The notes: a model not told the origin generated them from the letters alone. 64,000 nucleotides of DNA from Solen grandis (GCA_021229015.1 CM037785.1:35513062-35577061), one strand, 5' to 3'; numbered from the stretch's first letter, positions 46,714 through 58,982 are shown. Translations and numbers: made by a program.

Positions 46714-47252
46714 CTGAAATAAAAGTTATTCCGTGTATATTGACGTGTCAAGTCAGTATGAAATATTATCAACCTAAACATAACAAACCCGAAAAAAGAT
46801 ATTGCATTATACTGGATGGTGTTTTGATTAATTACTTGACTGTTACGTAAGAAATGAAAGATTTTGGGCCCATGGTTTAATGGAGATAAAGCTTTAGTGT
46901 AATACATAGTTATTGGTCTAGAATATATCTAGCATATATTCATAAATACTGGATAAAAAAGTAACGTTTTTTTAAGTTAGAAATGATATATGTATACTCT
47001 TTTGCCAGAAAATACTTTTTAAAGTGGCCACAATATAAAAGCATGCATATACTATAAAGTCTGTTACCATGACATTGCATCCTGTAGCCTCTTCTGTATA
47101 GAATTAAATATATAGATCCATTACTACTCCATTATACTGCAAATTCTAATATAACAAGGGTCAAACCATGGACCCAAAGTCATTAATTTGTTAATAAAAA
47201 TGTAATGTCATAATAACAGTCTAATGTAATGCAGTATACCAGTACTATGTAA

Positions 47253-47880
47253 CTATTGAACTTCAATTGTAACCTGCAAACCCTGGCCTTGAGCCAGCTA
47301 GCATGTTTAGGACATAGGGTCTCTGTATATTGTTTCACAAGGGTGAACATCTGACTATAGCGTAGTGAAAATCCTTCTAGGTTTAAAGGAGATATAAAGC
47401 AGACATGAAATCAAAGGTTGTAACTGTTGATCTTCAATTGTGCATTTGATCTTGAGTTGGCATGTTTGAGACCTGGGTTCTGAAAATCAGGTTATGGAGG
47501 TGAATATTTGACTAAGGTTTAATGAAAATTCTTCCAGATGTAAGGGCAATATGGAATGCACACAAAATCAAAAGTTCAAACTATTGACCTTCAATTATGA
47601 CCTTTACCTAGAGACGGCACATTTGGAACATGGGTTCTGCACATCGTCTCAGTGATGTGAATATTTGACAAATGTTTAGTAAAAATCCTTCCAGATGTAA
47701 AGGAGATATAGAGTGGACATGAAATCAATGGTTTTAACTGTTCATCCTCAATTGTGCATTTTACCTAATGAGCCAGCGTGTTTAGGTCATGGGTTCTGCA
47801 CATCTTCTCACTGAGGTGAACATTTGACCAAAGTTTAATGAAAATCTTTTATAGGGTTTAAGTGTTCTGGAAAGACAGAC
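47253..47880. repeat. Four tandem units of about 158-171 bp in BTB intron 1
   Basis: Unit starts CT(A/G)TTSANCTTCAATTGT at 47253, 47424, 47581 and 47739. Each unit contains 'catgtttagg/tttggaac', 'gtgaa(c/t)at(c/t)tgac' and 'agtgaaaatccttc' blocks. It resembles the internal arrays of the Helentron-like families here but its ends are not recognised. Confidence 0.75.
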
Positions 47881-48432
47881 AGACTTTCTCCTTCCTGGAT
47901 ATTTATTATCATACATGTATGATATTTTGTCTTCTTTAGCCACATAAGAAACAAAGCCACGTTATAAGAACTAACAGAATGAATGACATCAAAGGAAATT
48001 TTCTGTTATCTGTTGTTCCTATAGCCACCTTAGTATCTATATGTGAGTGCAGAGGTATAGACAGACAAAGGCCGTTCCTATAATCTCATCACCGCTTTAT
48101 GGTGGGGGATTAAAAAAGTTATATTTAGGTTTACTGGCCTCCGTTTCATATTTCCATTGTGATTTCTCTTTACTAAAAAACTTTTTTTTAAGACAGGTCT
48201 GAATATGAATTATGTTTAATAATTATGATTCATAACAGCAATGGTTTAAAATAACACAATCTGGATGGCCGGTTTTAATGCAGTGTTCCCTTGCAAGATT
48301 CTCAGAAGTATTAAACAGAAAAATCTTAATCAGCATGGGAGTTATTTTTGGGCTGATTGGGCATTATACTGGGCAAATATGTCATTTCTTTGCTAACACT
48401 CAAACTTTGTCATACACAGGGATGCCACCTAC

Positions 48433-48615
48433 CTGGAAAACAGAACTCCTACTAATAAGGATAAACTTGTGAGCCTTAATTTTGGTCTCCGCTTCACCCA
48501 CAATAAGCTCAACATCTGTGGCAATCTGATTGGTCAACATATAACTGCAGGCCTCAATAAGTGATCTACTGCCCTGCCAGTCATCTGCCTGCCCTGGAAT
48601 ACTGCACTCTGCCAT
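48433..48615 (-). CDS. BTB-BACK-PHR protein, exon 1 (start and BTB N-terminus)
   Basis: Codes for residues 1-61, from MAECSIPGQADDWQG to SRSSVFQ. ATDVELIVGE and KAHKFILISRSSVF are the classical BTB dimer-core strand and helix. The donor GTAGGT follows 48433, phase 0. The ATG lies 1-2 bases after a TTTTCCAG acceptor-like sequence, so a 5'-UTR intron is likely and the promoter lies further up. Intron 1 (46714-48432) carries a tandem repeat array; intron 2 (44815-46627) carries a MITE. Confidence 0.9.
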
Positions 48616-48769
48616 TCTGGAAAATGAAACAAACTACTGTAACATACTAGTTGAAAGTCTCTTACTCTAAAAATCACTTCTTACACTTGCATTCTTTATT
48701 GACAATCTCTGTGTTAAGTCATGAAAGAATGCCTTTCCAGAATAAAACTGCAGCAAACGCTAAAGTATG

Positions 48770-49185
48770 TAGCAACCTAGTCCCATCAATGAGCCGATCG
48801 GCACGACATGATATTTTTGGTACTGGTTGTCACGTAGAGGATATCACCAAATCAACCTAGAACGATATCACAAATTATGGGTACACATATGTGGACTATA
48901 ATCTCTACTGAGATCCACCAATGTGGACTAGTAACACCCTATAGGTGATTAACCCATATAAATGAGAAATTTGTGTACAAGGGACCGTAATTCGCTCAGT
49001 TGGTAGAGTACCTCACCCTATAAGTGAGGTAGTTCCATCAATGAGCCACTCTCAGTGCAAGGCAAGCTATTTTTGGTACTGGCTGTCAGGACTCTTGTAA
49101 GGGATAGCGCCAAACCGAAAGTAGAACAATATCAAACAAATGTAGACTAAAAGTGAGGGGTCCTGGATTAGATTTATGACCTACT
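48770..49185 (+). mobile_element. tRNA-like SINE remnant with internal duplication
   Basis: TTCGCTCAGTTGGTAGAGTA (48991-49010) is a tRNA-type A-box region. A weak B box (GGTCCTGGATTAGATTT) lies 140 bp later. The segment between, with 'ccatcaatgagcc' and 'tatttttggtactgg', also occurs at 48782-48835, so the SINE was split or rearranged. Confidence 0.45.
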
Positions 49186-49189
49186 GTCG

Positions 49190-50227
49190 TCCAACAAACT
49201 GACTAGTGGTCAGTGCAAAAGATATCTATAGATCCCACCCCGCCATTAAAGTCTCCAAAAGTTCCCTAAAAATATTGGTGGGGGTGTTTCTTGCTGAAAT
49301 CCAGGATCCGCCCAAATATTGCATATAAAAATGTTTCTTTACAATAGATTGCTTTATACTTAATATATCTAGTTTGGTAAGATGCATCAAAAAATGTATC
49401 CAGATAACAATGTTCCTGAATCAGTTACTGTTCTTTAACTTTGAGCCTCTTCCATTCAAAGGTAAGAACTAAAAAAAAAAAAATCCATTTTTTGTTTCAT
49501 TTAACAAATAAATAGAATAATCGCTGTTGCAAACTTTGAAACGATTGCCGTGAGAGCCATGCCATTTAAAGGGCAAATCAATTGATAACAATACTTTTAA
49601 CCAAAGTCTATCCAGATAATATTACAAAAGTGTTGAATTCATGATCACCGTTTTCATGGCCTAGTTTATTTTGCCGGCTTAATTAAATGTTTTTATTCGA
49701 CAATCATATTTTGAATGTAAATCCTCTCACTCGTCTTAAAATAACTTAAATGTGAATGAGAATATTACTTCAATATCATATTACAATATCTATTATCGAT
49801 GAATATATTCAATATGAAATGTATCAGATTATCAAGGGACCCGCAATGTAAACTTGATCAATCTGGTACCCAGATTAATCTCCGTCATTGGATCCCAGCT
49901 TCGTTCTAAAAAAGTGTCAAAATCGGAGGTTAGTAAAGTTACTCAGTCCTTTGGTTTTGCTAAATTCATTGTGTAAACATTGAAAACCTAAAGACCAACC
50001 ACTCTATGTTCGACAGCTTTACAGAATTGCACTATAGCCATGCTGACGTGCCTACCGGCATAAATCATGTCCTTGAATAATGTACGGCCTTCACATTGCC
50101 CTGGTCCCCCTCTCACTCTCAGCTGTTGTTTTCCCATCTCTCAAACGTCAAGGGCATGTCATACTTTCACTCAGCTAGAAAAAAAAAACAATACAGAAAT
50201 GACATCCTCTTTTTGAAGCTAAAATAA
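49190..50227. other. Intergenic DNA, no gene seen
   Basis: AT-rich, no domain-bearing ORF. It ends at a TAA at 50225 that bounds the LINE fragment. Confidence 0.5.
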
Positions 50228-51130
50228 TTATTTCCTCACATTAATCCCAGTAAATGCATTGTTTTAAATATTACTAAAAAGAAGAAAGCACTTTCCTTTG
50301 ATTACAGATTACATGGACAAGCTTTAGAAACAGTGGATAATGCCAAATACTTAGGAGTTACAATATCAAAAGATCTCTCTTGGAATAAACATATTGACAA
50401 CATTACTTCTTCTGCTAATAAAACTCTTGGTTTCCTCCACAGAAACATCCAGACAAAGAATAAGGAAGTTAGAGAAGCAGCTTACAAAACATTGGTTAGA
50501 CCTCAAGTAGAATATGCCTCTACAGTCTGGAGTCCTCATACACAGACATATATAGATAAAATAGAAAAAGTACAACGCAGAGCAGTCCGATGGGTTAATA
50601 ATAACTATTCTTATTACAACAGTGTCACCAGCATGCAGAAGGAACTTGACTGGCAAACCCTTCAGTACAGACGTGATGTCACCAGACTTCTTATGTTTTA
50701 CAAAATAGTAAATAACCTTGTTGCTGTCCCATTACCTGCATATCTTGAAAGACCAGCGAGGATATCCCGCCACTTACACTCTTTATCTTACAGGCAAATT
50801 CATACTCCAGCTAGCTACTTTAAATATTCCTTTTTTCCTTATACAGTGATACTTTGGAACAGCTTACCAGAAAATATAGTCTCACAAAATGATCTTTTAG
50901 CATTTAAACAAAAGCTCCTCTCGTTTCAGATAGTAGACCGTCCCTGAATCAACAAAAAGATGTTTTTACCAGATCTTAAACCTAACATATTCACCTTTTT
51001 TTTTTTCAGAAAATTTTCTCACCCTAACAAAATTTTTATTTTAACAGTTTTATCCTTGCACAGACGCGCACCTGCCAGTAACACCCGAAAGGGGAGTTTG
51101 TGCAGTATATATAGATAGATAGATAGCTAG
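50228..51130 (+). mobile_element. Non-LTR retrotransposon (LINE) 3' end, 5'-truncated
   Basis: Open frame 50228-50947 followed by about 180 bp of 3' UTR ending in an (ATAG)n tail at about 51108-51130. The frame reads HINPSKCIVLNIT, AKYLGVTISKDLSWNKHI, LVRPQVEYASTVWSPH, KVQRRAVRWV and ELDWQTLQYRR, the well-known thumb/C-terminal region of CR1/Jockey-type reverse transcriptases. The catalytic palm is absent. The surviving frame has no stop or frameshift, so insertion was probably fairly recent. Clade assignment is tentative. Confidence 0.85.
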
Positions 51131-51589
51131 ATAGTTCATCAAATTTAAACATTATAATAGGTATCCGGCTCGTAACCCAAGTTGACCTATACATGTATTT
51201 AGGTAAACAACTCCCTCAATCGGCAAGGATACCGGCTTCGTTCTGTCGCTGATATTTTCATTACACTTCAATGTACATCATTCAGACCTATGTCAATCGA
51301 AAGGTTGATAAATTTCAACATTTTGGTTTACTAACAATTATACAACTCCTTTTTGTTGATTTTTAACAATGTTTCAAAATGGAGAAATGATGTTTTTCTT
51401 ACTTGTGTCAATCGCGAGCCAGACGATCTCTAAAATCTACACTTTCAACGTTTTCTTTGGCTGGTCACCACAAATCAGCCAATTAAAACGTTTGTTGTAA
51501 GGAGTACATTCAAGCAGTACTGACTGACCCCAATCCAATTAAATCATAAACATCACTGAATTTTTAAACCTTTAAACAGTATGTAACAG

Positions 51590-51690
51590 GTGGTGAAAAA
51601 TTCAATGGCTCGACTGGGACTCAAACCCAGAATCTCAGGAATACCAACTGATAGAGCTGGGAACCACAGGTTGGAACAGTAACATGGTAT
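51590..51690 (-). mobile_element. tRNA-derived SINE fragment (another family)
   Basis: The minus strand shows AGCTCTATCAGTTGGTAT (A-box-like) and CTGGGTTTGAGTCCCAG (B-box-like) at tRNA spacing. It is read as a SINE head; the cloverleaf is incomplete. Confidence 0.5.
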
Positions 51691-52031
51691 ACAGTGGTTT
51701 TTAGGTATATATCATGGTTCGTACCACGATATACCGCACTTGAATATTCCAGGACTTGTGTTGAAGACTATATTTTACTTTTGATAACCTTGAAGCTTCA
51801 TAGTGGGTATACATTATGGACAAGAATTGCAGTAGACAAGAGCATAATCCATTTTCATGGTTTCTTGTTGGAGTTAATCCGCTTATATACAATTTTGTGT
51901 CATTTCATGCTCATAACAACTCGTGCTATTGAAATTAAATTTCATTTATGGAAAGAAATTAATGAGAGAAAGTGTCATGCACAAGGTTCATAACTCTGGC
52001 CTCAGTATTTTTGGAGTTACTCCCCCTTTTA

Positions 52032-53081
52032 TTAGCTGGACTATTTGAAGAATATGAGAGCTATTGTAGTCACCCTTGCGTCAGCATTGGCGTTGCAGGT
52101 TTTGGTTAAAGTTTTGCATGCAAGTTACTATCAACCTTATATCTCAATAAACATTTATGGTATTGACTTGAAAGTTTATTAATATGTTCAGGGGCATCAC
52201 ACAACCAATGTATATAACTCTTGACTGAATTTAATATAAATTATGGTCCCTTTTTAACCTAAAAATTTTGGTTAAAATTTTGCATGGAATGGAAATTAGG
52301 TTAAAGTTTTGCATGCAAGCTACTATCCAGCTTGTATCTCAATAACAATTCATGGTATTGACTTGAAAGTTTATGAATATGATTAGGGGCTTCAGACAAC
52401 TAAGGTAGATAACTGTTGATGGAATATATTATAAATTATGGCCTTTTTTTAACATAGAAATTTTGGTTAAAGTTTTGCATGCAAGGTACTTTCATGCTTA
52501 TATCTCAGTACTCAGGCATGCAATTGATTTGAAACATCTTAAATACGTGTAGGGGTATCATACTATTAAAGTAGATAACTCTTGATGGAATATGTTACAA
52601 ATAATGGCCTGTTTTTAACTTAGAAATTTTAGTTAAAGTTTTGCATGCAAGGAATTTCATGCTTATATTTCAGTAACCAGGCCTGTGTTTGATTTGAAAC
52701 TTCTTTAATATGTTCAATGGTATCATACTATAGAGGCAGATAGTTTTTGACTGAATATAATGCAGATTAGGGCCACTTTTTGACTTAGACTTTTGGTTAA
52801 AGTTTTGCATGCAAGCTACTACCCAGCTTAATATATTTTAGAAATTGTTTATAATATTGACTAGAAAGTTTAGGAGTGTGTTCAGGGGCATCAGAAAACC
52901 AAGGAGGATAACTCTTGGACTGAATTTTATACAAATTATGACCCTTTTCTAACTTGGATACTTGGTTAAAGTTTTGCATGCACAGTTTTATTATGCTTAT
53001 GTCTCAGTAACTAGGCATGAGATTGCTTTTAGACTTCATAAACATATTTTTGAGTATTAGACTATCAGGGTATATCATTTT
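52032..53081 (+). mobile_element. Helentron-like element, first copy, lacking 3' end (R3a)
   Basis: Starts TAGCTGGACTATTTGAAGAA, followed by AGAGCTATTGTAGTC as in the next copy. It contains degenerate units with TTGGTTAAAGTTTTGCATGC. It runs directly into the start of the next copy without a 3' hairpin. No coding capacity. Confidence 0.65.
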
Positions 53082-54522
53082 TAGCTCGACTATTCGAAGA
53101 ATATGAGAGCTATTGTAGTCGCCCTGGCGTCGGCGTCGGCGTTGCAGCTTTTGGTTAAAGTTTTGCGTGCAAGTTACTATCAACCTTGTATCTCACTAAC
53201 CATTTATGGTATTGACTTGAAAGTTTATAGATATGTTCAGGGGCATCAGACAACCAAGGTAGATAACTCTTGACTGAATTTAATATGAATTATGGCCCCT
53301 TTTTAACTTAGAAATTTTGGTTAAAGTTTTGCATGCAATAGAAAATTTGGTTAAAGTTTTGCGTGCAAGCTACTATCTAGTTTGTATCTCAATAACCATT
53401 CATGGTATTGACTTAAAAGTTTATGAATATGTTAAGGGGCATCAGACAACCAAGGTAGATAACTCTTGATGGAATATATTACGAATTATGGCCCCTTTTT
53501 AAGTTAGAAATTTTGGTTAAAGTTTTGCATGCAAGGTACTATCATGCTTATATCTCAGTATCCAGGCATGCAATTGATTTGAAACATCTTTGATATGTTT
53601 AGGGGTATCATACTTTCATGGTAGATAACTCTTGATGGAATATGTTACAAATTATGGCCCCTTTTTAACTTAGAAATTTTGGTTAAAGTTTTGCATGCAA
53701 GGTACTTTCAGGCTAATATCTCAGTATCCAGGCATGCAATTGATTTAAAAAATCTTAAATATGTTTATGGGTATCATACTTTCATGGTAGATAACTCTTG
53801 ATAGAATATGTAACAAATTATGGCCCCTTTTTAATTTAGAAATTTTGGTTAAAGTTTTGCATGCAAGGTACTTTCATGCTAATATCTCAGTTTCCAGGCA
53901 TGGGATTGATTTGAAACATCTTTAATATGTTTAGGGGTATCATACTTTCATGGTAGATAACTCTTGATGGAATATGTTACAAATTATTGCCCTTTTTAAC
54001 TTAGAAATTTTGGTTAAAATTTTGCATGCAAGTTACTTTCATGCATATATCTCAGTACCCAGGCATGCGATTGATTTTAAACATCTTTAATATGTTTAGG
54101 AGTATCATACTATAAAGGAAGATAACACTTGATGGAATATATTAAAAATTATGACCCCCTTTTAACTTAGAAGTTTGGTTAAATATTTGCCTTTAAGCTA
54201 CTATCCAGCTTATATCTCAGAAATTGCTTGTGGGATTGACTAGAAAGTTAAGGAGTGTCTTCAGGGGCATCAGAAAACCAAGGAGGATAACTTTTGGACT
54301 GAATTTTATGCAAATTATGGCCCTTTTCTAACTTGGATTTTTGGTTAAAGTTTTGCATGCACAGTGTTATTGTGCTTAAGTCTCAGTAACTAGGCATGGA
54401 ATTGATTTTAGACATCATAAAAATATTAAGGGTTATCAGGCTATCAAGGTATATAGATTTCATTTGATTTACCAACAAGCATTTTGAATAGTCGAGCGTG
54501 CTGTCCTCTGACAGCTCTTGTT
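53082..54522 (+). mobile_element. Helentron-like element, second copy, complete (R3b)
   Basis: 5' end TAGCTCGACTATTCGAAGAA. GCTCGACTATTC (53084-53095) is the perfect inverted repeat of GAATAGTCGAGC (54486-54497), which is followed by the hairpin GCTGTCCTCTGACAGC (54500-54515) and CTTGTT. It has internal tandem units of about 166 bp (TTGGTTAA at 53513, 53679, 53845, 54010). This is the same plan as the 35521-36220 element but a different sequence. Confidence 0.75.
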
Positions 54523-55770
54523 GACTATTATTATATACAGGGTAAATGAAGGGCAAGAATTGAAATAGATGTTACAATTTCTTGACAGCAAGATAACTCT
54601 TGTTCTATAAGTAATGGAAAGAAATTGATGAGAGGAAGTCTCACACACAAGATCCTAAACTCTGGGCAGAGCTTTATCAATATAGTCAGCCCTTTAACTT
54701 TAACTATTTGCATGTCACTGTTTGCCTTAGTGTATATGTGTGTGTGAGGGGAAGGGGGTGGGCAGAGGCATCAGTTTTCTACGAAAATCAAATAAATAGT
54801 TATATACTAAAAAGATGAAATTCATATCAACTTTTGTAAATTAAGTTTAGAATCAAGCTATTGTTGCTTTTGTGTCTTAAGAATATTGCTGGGTTATATA
54901 CATATAGGATCTGACATGAATTGTTACTTCATATTTGTAAAAAAAAGTTCATGAAAATGTTATTAAGCTGGCTTGTAACATTTGATAAGAAATTACAATT
55001 CATGTTTGATTCATTTTATCCTATGTCAGTGAAATCGCGACTATAACATAGCCTTAGTGAAATCACGACTATAACACAAAACATGAATGAATGGACTGTG
55101 AACAAATTACCATTTGTAATTTTACACCCATAAAATAGTTTCAGATAATTGTTGAAAACAATTTAACGTGTCTATTTCTCAAACATTTTCAACATCAGAT
55201 GAAAAATGCATCTTTTCAATCAAAGTTAGTTGCATCAAATACGTTTAATAAAGCTGTTTTGAGTTCAACACAATATGTTTATTTAGAATAAAATCACATG
55301 AGTGATGTAATTCTGCCTCACAGCTAGCTGTTAAACATAGGGAGTATTAATTGTTTGCTTTATCAACACTTCTAAATTAAAGGCAGTATCAGGTTACGGG
55401 AATATTTACAGTATAGTTCTCCTCAACTCTAGATAAAATGATAGAAACATAAGATATTGAAAGTGTATCAAGGATATTACAAGGTCCCACATACTTCCCA
55501 GCAGAAATAATTTTCTTACAAATGATACTGAACAATTATTTTTGGGCAGATATTATTGTTATAGAAAATAAAGAGTGTATGTCTATTGTTAGCATATTCA
55601 GATTCATTATTTTTTGTTCATTATTGAAACCTTTAAACTACTTTTTTTCCTATCTCCATGACTTTGATAGTTTCAATAGGATTATTGTATCAAACAGCTC
55701 CTCAATGTCAAATATAATTGTCAAATATATTTCTGTACTTATATCTAATTTTAATTTAAGTTTATGAGTC
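54523..55770. other. Intergenic / possible 5' region of the aminotransferase gene
   Basis: AT-rich. No exon with a mitochondrial targeting sequence could be recognised upstream of the ATG at 55771, although one may lie here or outside the window. Confidence 0.4.
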
Positions 55771-55932
55771 ATGGGTGACGACAAAGGATCTGACAGCCAT
55801 GTGCTGACCCTCAAAACTATCAACCCCAGGGCCAAGGAGATGGAGTATGCCGTCAGGGGCCCAATAGTGACAAGAGCAGTTGCCCTGGGGAAAGAGTTGG
55901 CTGCAGGGGCACAAAAGCCTTTCTCAAAAGTG
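55771..55932 (+). CDS. GPT: Alanine aminotransferase, exon 1
   Basis: Codes for 54 residues from MGDDKGSDSHVLTLKTINPR to PFSKV. MEYAVRGPIV is the conserved N-terminal signature of animal alanine aminotransferases. The donor GTAAGT starts at 55933, phase 0. The ATG is in good context (G at -3, G at +4). A tiny upstream frame (ATG at 55764, TGA at 55776-55778) overlaps it. There is no mitochondrial presequence in this exon, so the visible form would be cytosolic unless an upstream exon exists. Confidence 0.88.
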
Positions 55933-56407
55933 GTAAGTAATGTGGTGATGTCCTGGATTACTAAAGGTCTCCTTCTTTTTTTTCTTAATTCAAATATTTG
56001 AGACAGGAATGTCAGATTTAGACTAATAATGTTGTGATATTTTATTCATTCATTTATAGCCCCAGTTTCACAATATGAGGTGGGGCAATATCGGAATTGT
56101 GCATGTTGTCCTGTTGCATTGTCAGTATCTTCACAAAAGACAATCATTTTATATTGGTGAGAAAATGTATTTAAACCAAGCAAACAAACACTCTGAGTTA
56201 CATTAATTTTTAGATTAATATTTCATTTTCAGTGAAAACAAAAATTAAATCCATTACTGCCATTATTAAATTAATATTTGCCATTTATTTGATATTGATA
56301 CAATGTATTAAATTATTAAGTACATTGCTTGTTCCTTTAATCATTTGGGTATGTAAATTGGTTTAATTAAGATATGCAATGTAATGAAAATTCACATTTA
56401 TTTTTAG

Positions 56408-56588
56408 CTTCAAGCAAATATTGGTGATGCCATGCAACGGGGCAGCAGCCAATCACGTTCATACGTCAAGTTGTGGCTCTCTGCACATGCCCAGAACTGC
56501 TGGACTCCAATGTCTTCCCTATAGATGCCAAGGAGCATGCCAAAAGAATTCTGCAGGGTTGCAAGGGACAGAGTGTCGGTTCCTACAG
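56408..56588 (+). CDS. GPT: Alanine aminotransferase, exon 2 (one base apparently missing)
   Basis: The acceptor TTTTTAG precedes CTTCAAGCAAATATTGG. The start reads LQANIGDA. The rest, in another frame, reads [20 protein letters not shown] and on to GQSVGSY. The two are joined at 56428-56431 by GATGC-CATGC, where one more base would restore the frame. The donor GT is at 56589, phase 2, and fits exon 3 exactly. The exon is otherwise intact and conserved, so a sequencing or assembly slip in a C run is the simplest reading. A true frameshift allele is possible. Confidence 0.85.
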
Positions 56589-56656
56589 GTACCAGTTGAT
56601 TGTATAAATGCCTTTACAGATTGGATTGTTCATTGTAAACCATAGAAAATCCTGAT

Positions 56657-56941
56657 CAGGCTGTTAGACTTGACTTGACTATTTGAGTTTACTGTCGCTT
56701 TGACATTATTTCAGTCAATAGCAACGTCCAGTTAATTACAGGTGGAGGAAGACCCCAAATGCACAGTTGCATCCGAGTAGAACCACCGACCTGCCACAAG
56801 CCAGCTGGAAGGCTTCCTCACATGAAAATCTGAATGACATTGATAGGATTCGAACCCATGCAGTAAGGGGCTTAGTGAGTGTTAAACTTAAAGTCAGCAA
56901 CTTTACCCTCTCGGCCACGGAGGCCCCTCCCAGGCTGTTAG
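56657..56941 (-). mobile_element. Full-length tRNA-derived SINE (family 1) with 11-bp TSD
   Basis: CAGGCTGTTAG flanks the element at 56657-56667 and 56931-56941. On the minus strand the head GGCCTCCGTGGCCGAGAGGG (A box) and GGGTTCGAATCC (B box, 56846-56857) are followed by the core GAGGAAGCCTTCCAGCTGGC and a tail CAAATAGTCAAGTCAAG. It is the best complete reference copy of this family in the window and lies in aminotransferase intron 2. Confidence 0.92.
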
Positions 56942-56984
56942 TCAGTCTGAACTAGTCACATGTGACTCGTCACAAGAAACCAGG

Positions 56985-57201
56985 AGACACTTAAATTTAA
57001 ACTTATTTATTTTATGTCAATTGGGGTACAAGTTCTTACAATTTATTTACTATTAACTATCGACAGTTCCTGGGTTGATCCAGTACTTTGCGTATGGGAA
57101 GGTCATGAAAATAACCTTGCCCCAAACATGATTTGAATGCACAACGGTCAGATTTTCAGAAATGCTACCACTGGACTATATTGCCCTTAAGACACTTAAA
57201 T
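56985..57201 (-). mobile_element. tRNA-derived SINE (family 2), diverged, with 12-bp TSD
   Basis: AGACACTTAAAT occurs at 56985-56996 and 57190-57201. The body (56997-57189) matches 59226-59420 on the minus strand: 'ccactggactatattgccc' head, 'gttcctgggtt' and 'gggaaggtcatgaa' blocks, and a TTTATTTTATGTCAATTG tail. Confidence 0.85.
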
Positions 57202-57251
57202 ACGGTGTCTTGGTCTCAAGAGTGACTGTCTGATAAAGATTTTGTTCATCT

Positions 57252-57455
57252 TTAACCCTTTACCTTATATAGACATGTTTCAACGCTTTGGCATTCAGTT
57301 CAGACCCAGACAGCCCTTTGGTCTTCTCTGTTTGTTTATACAATATGGTAGTCAGATTCTATGTGGAAAAAATTATTATGCCATGCACAATTCAGTAAAG
57401 AATAGTCATGAAGTCATAAATTTGTTGATAAATATTCATGAGGTAAAGGGGTTAA
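57252..57455 (-). mobile_element. piggyBac-like MITE in intron 2
   Basis: TTAACCCTTTACC at one edge and ATTCATGAGGTAAAGGGGTTAA at the other. It belongs to the family of 85-301, in inverted orientation. Confidence 0.75.
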
Positions 57456-57703
57456 AAATCTAATACAGCATTTGTATAGTATATCAGAAGACTGACCAAT
57501 TCACACACTATTATTTTTTCCTCTGTAAATTCAAAATAAAGTTACTCCCTCTATAAGGAGTATCAGCCAATGGCTAACCATGATTTCATGTTGCTCCTAA
57601 AATATTAGTATACAGTACCCCAAGTCACAAAGTGAACATTTAAACTTTATGTAGATAGACTTATAATTCAATTACATGTACTTCTTTCTTTTGCTTTGGA
57701 CAG

Positions 57704-58820
57704 TGCCTCACCAGGTGTGGATGTGATTCGACAAGATATTGCCAGCTATATTTCACAACGAGATGGATGCCCTGCCTCCCCAGATAACATCATTCTCTGC
57801 ACAGGTGCCAGTGACGGGATTAAAACTGTCCTCAATCTGCTAATGACGGGTGAATCCGGTGACAAAAGGGCCGGAATCATGATCCCAGTACCACAGTACC
57901 CTCTTTACTCTGCTACAATTACAGAATTCAATGCCTGTCCTGTACCTTACTATCTCAATGAAGACAACATGTGGGGGTTGGACGTTGAAGAGTTGAAGCG
58001 TGCCATTAACTCAGCCAGGGATAAATGCCAGCCAAGAGCCATCTGTGTGATTAATCCAGGTAACCCAACTGGACAGGTACTGACAAAGGAGAACATCGAA
58101 AGTGTGATAAAGTTTGCGCACGAAGAGAAGCTGATGATTTTGGCTGATGAAGTTTATCAGCACAACATCTATGCTGCTGGATCAGCGTTCTACTCCTTCA
58201 AGAAGGTGCTGACAGAAATGGGCGCTCCATACTGCAACATGGAACTTGCTTCGTTCATGTCCGCATCGAAAGGTTACATGGGAGAATGTGGTTTCCGAGG
58301 CGGGTATTCGGAAATTATCAACCTCTCACCAGATGTCCGTGCCATACTTCTGAAATCAATCTCAGCGAAGCTGTGTCCACCCATCTTGGGTCAAGTAGTG
58401 ATCGACACAGTTGTAAACCCTCCAAAACCCGGAGAGCCCTCATATGAACTTCACGAAAAAGAAAAAGCTAATGTACTGGCACTGCTAAAGAAGAAGGCTC
58501 AAATGATCACTGAACTGTTTAACTCCATTGAAGGAATAAAATGCAATCCAGTACAAGGAGCCATGTATGCTTTTCCTCGTGTCTTCCTACCACCAAAGGC
58601 AGTTGAGGCAGCAAAAGCCAAAGGTCAATCTCCTGATTTCCTGTACTGTTCGCAATTGCTTGAGGAGACAGGAATTTGCACCGTCCCTGGAAGTGGTTTT
58701 GGAGAAAAGGAAGGGACGTATCACTTCCGGATCACCATATTGCCACGTCTAGAGGAGATGCAGGCTGTACTTGGAAAGTTCAAGGAATTTCACTTGAAAT
58801 TCCTAGAACAGTACAAGTAG
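57704..58820 (+). CDS. GPT: Alanine aminotransferase, exon 3 (PLP-binding catalytic part)
   Basis: Codes for the last 372 residues in one exon after the acceptor TTTGGACAG at 57703. It reads [31 protein letters not shown] (cofactor phosphate region), [27 protein letters not shown] (substrate-binding NPGNPTG), LADEVYQ (Asp/Tyr ring contacts), [16 protein letters not shown] (Lys forming the Schiff base), GAMYAFPR and [19 protein letters not shown] (substrate-carboxylate Arg). The enzyme interconverts alanine plus 2-oxoglutarate with pyruvate plus glutamate. In bivalves alanine turnover serves anaerobic metabolism and cell-volume control (background knowledge). The spliced product would be 486 aa with the exon 2 frame restored, near the usual 490-525. 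Confidence 0.95.
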
Positions 58821-58982
58821 AAGTAGAAGCCTTATTTTAGTGAGTATGTTTTTGTTTTATAGATATTTTGAAATTAGGCTCTAGAGTATGATTTTATATT
58901 CATAAAGAAATTATATATGTTAATCACAGTACAGCAGTCTGTTGTGTTATCGGATTGTGACAATGTCATTGACTTTGGAAGA

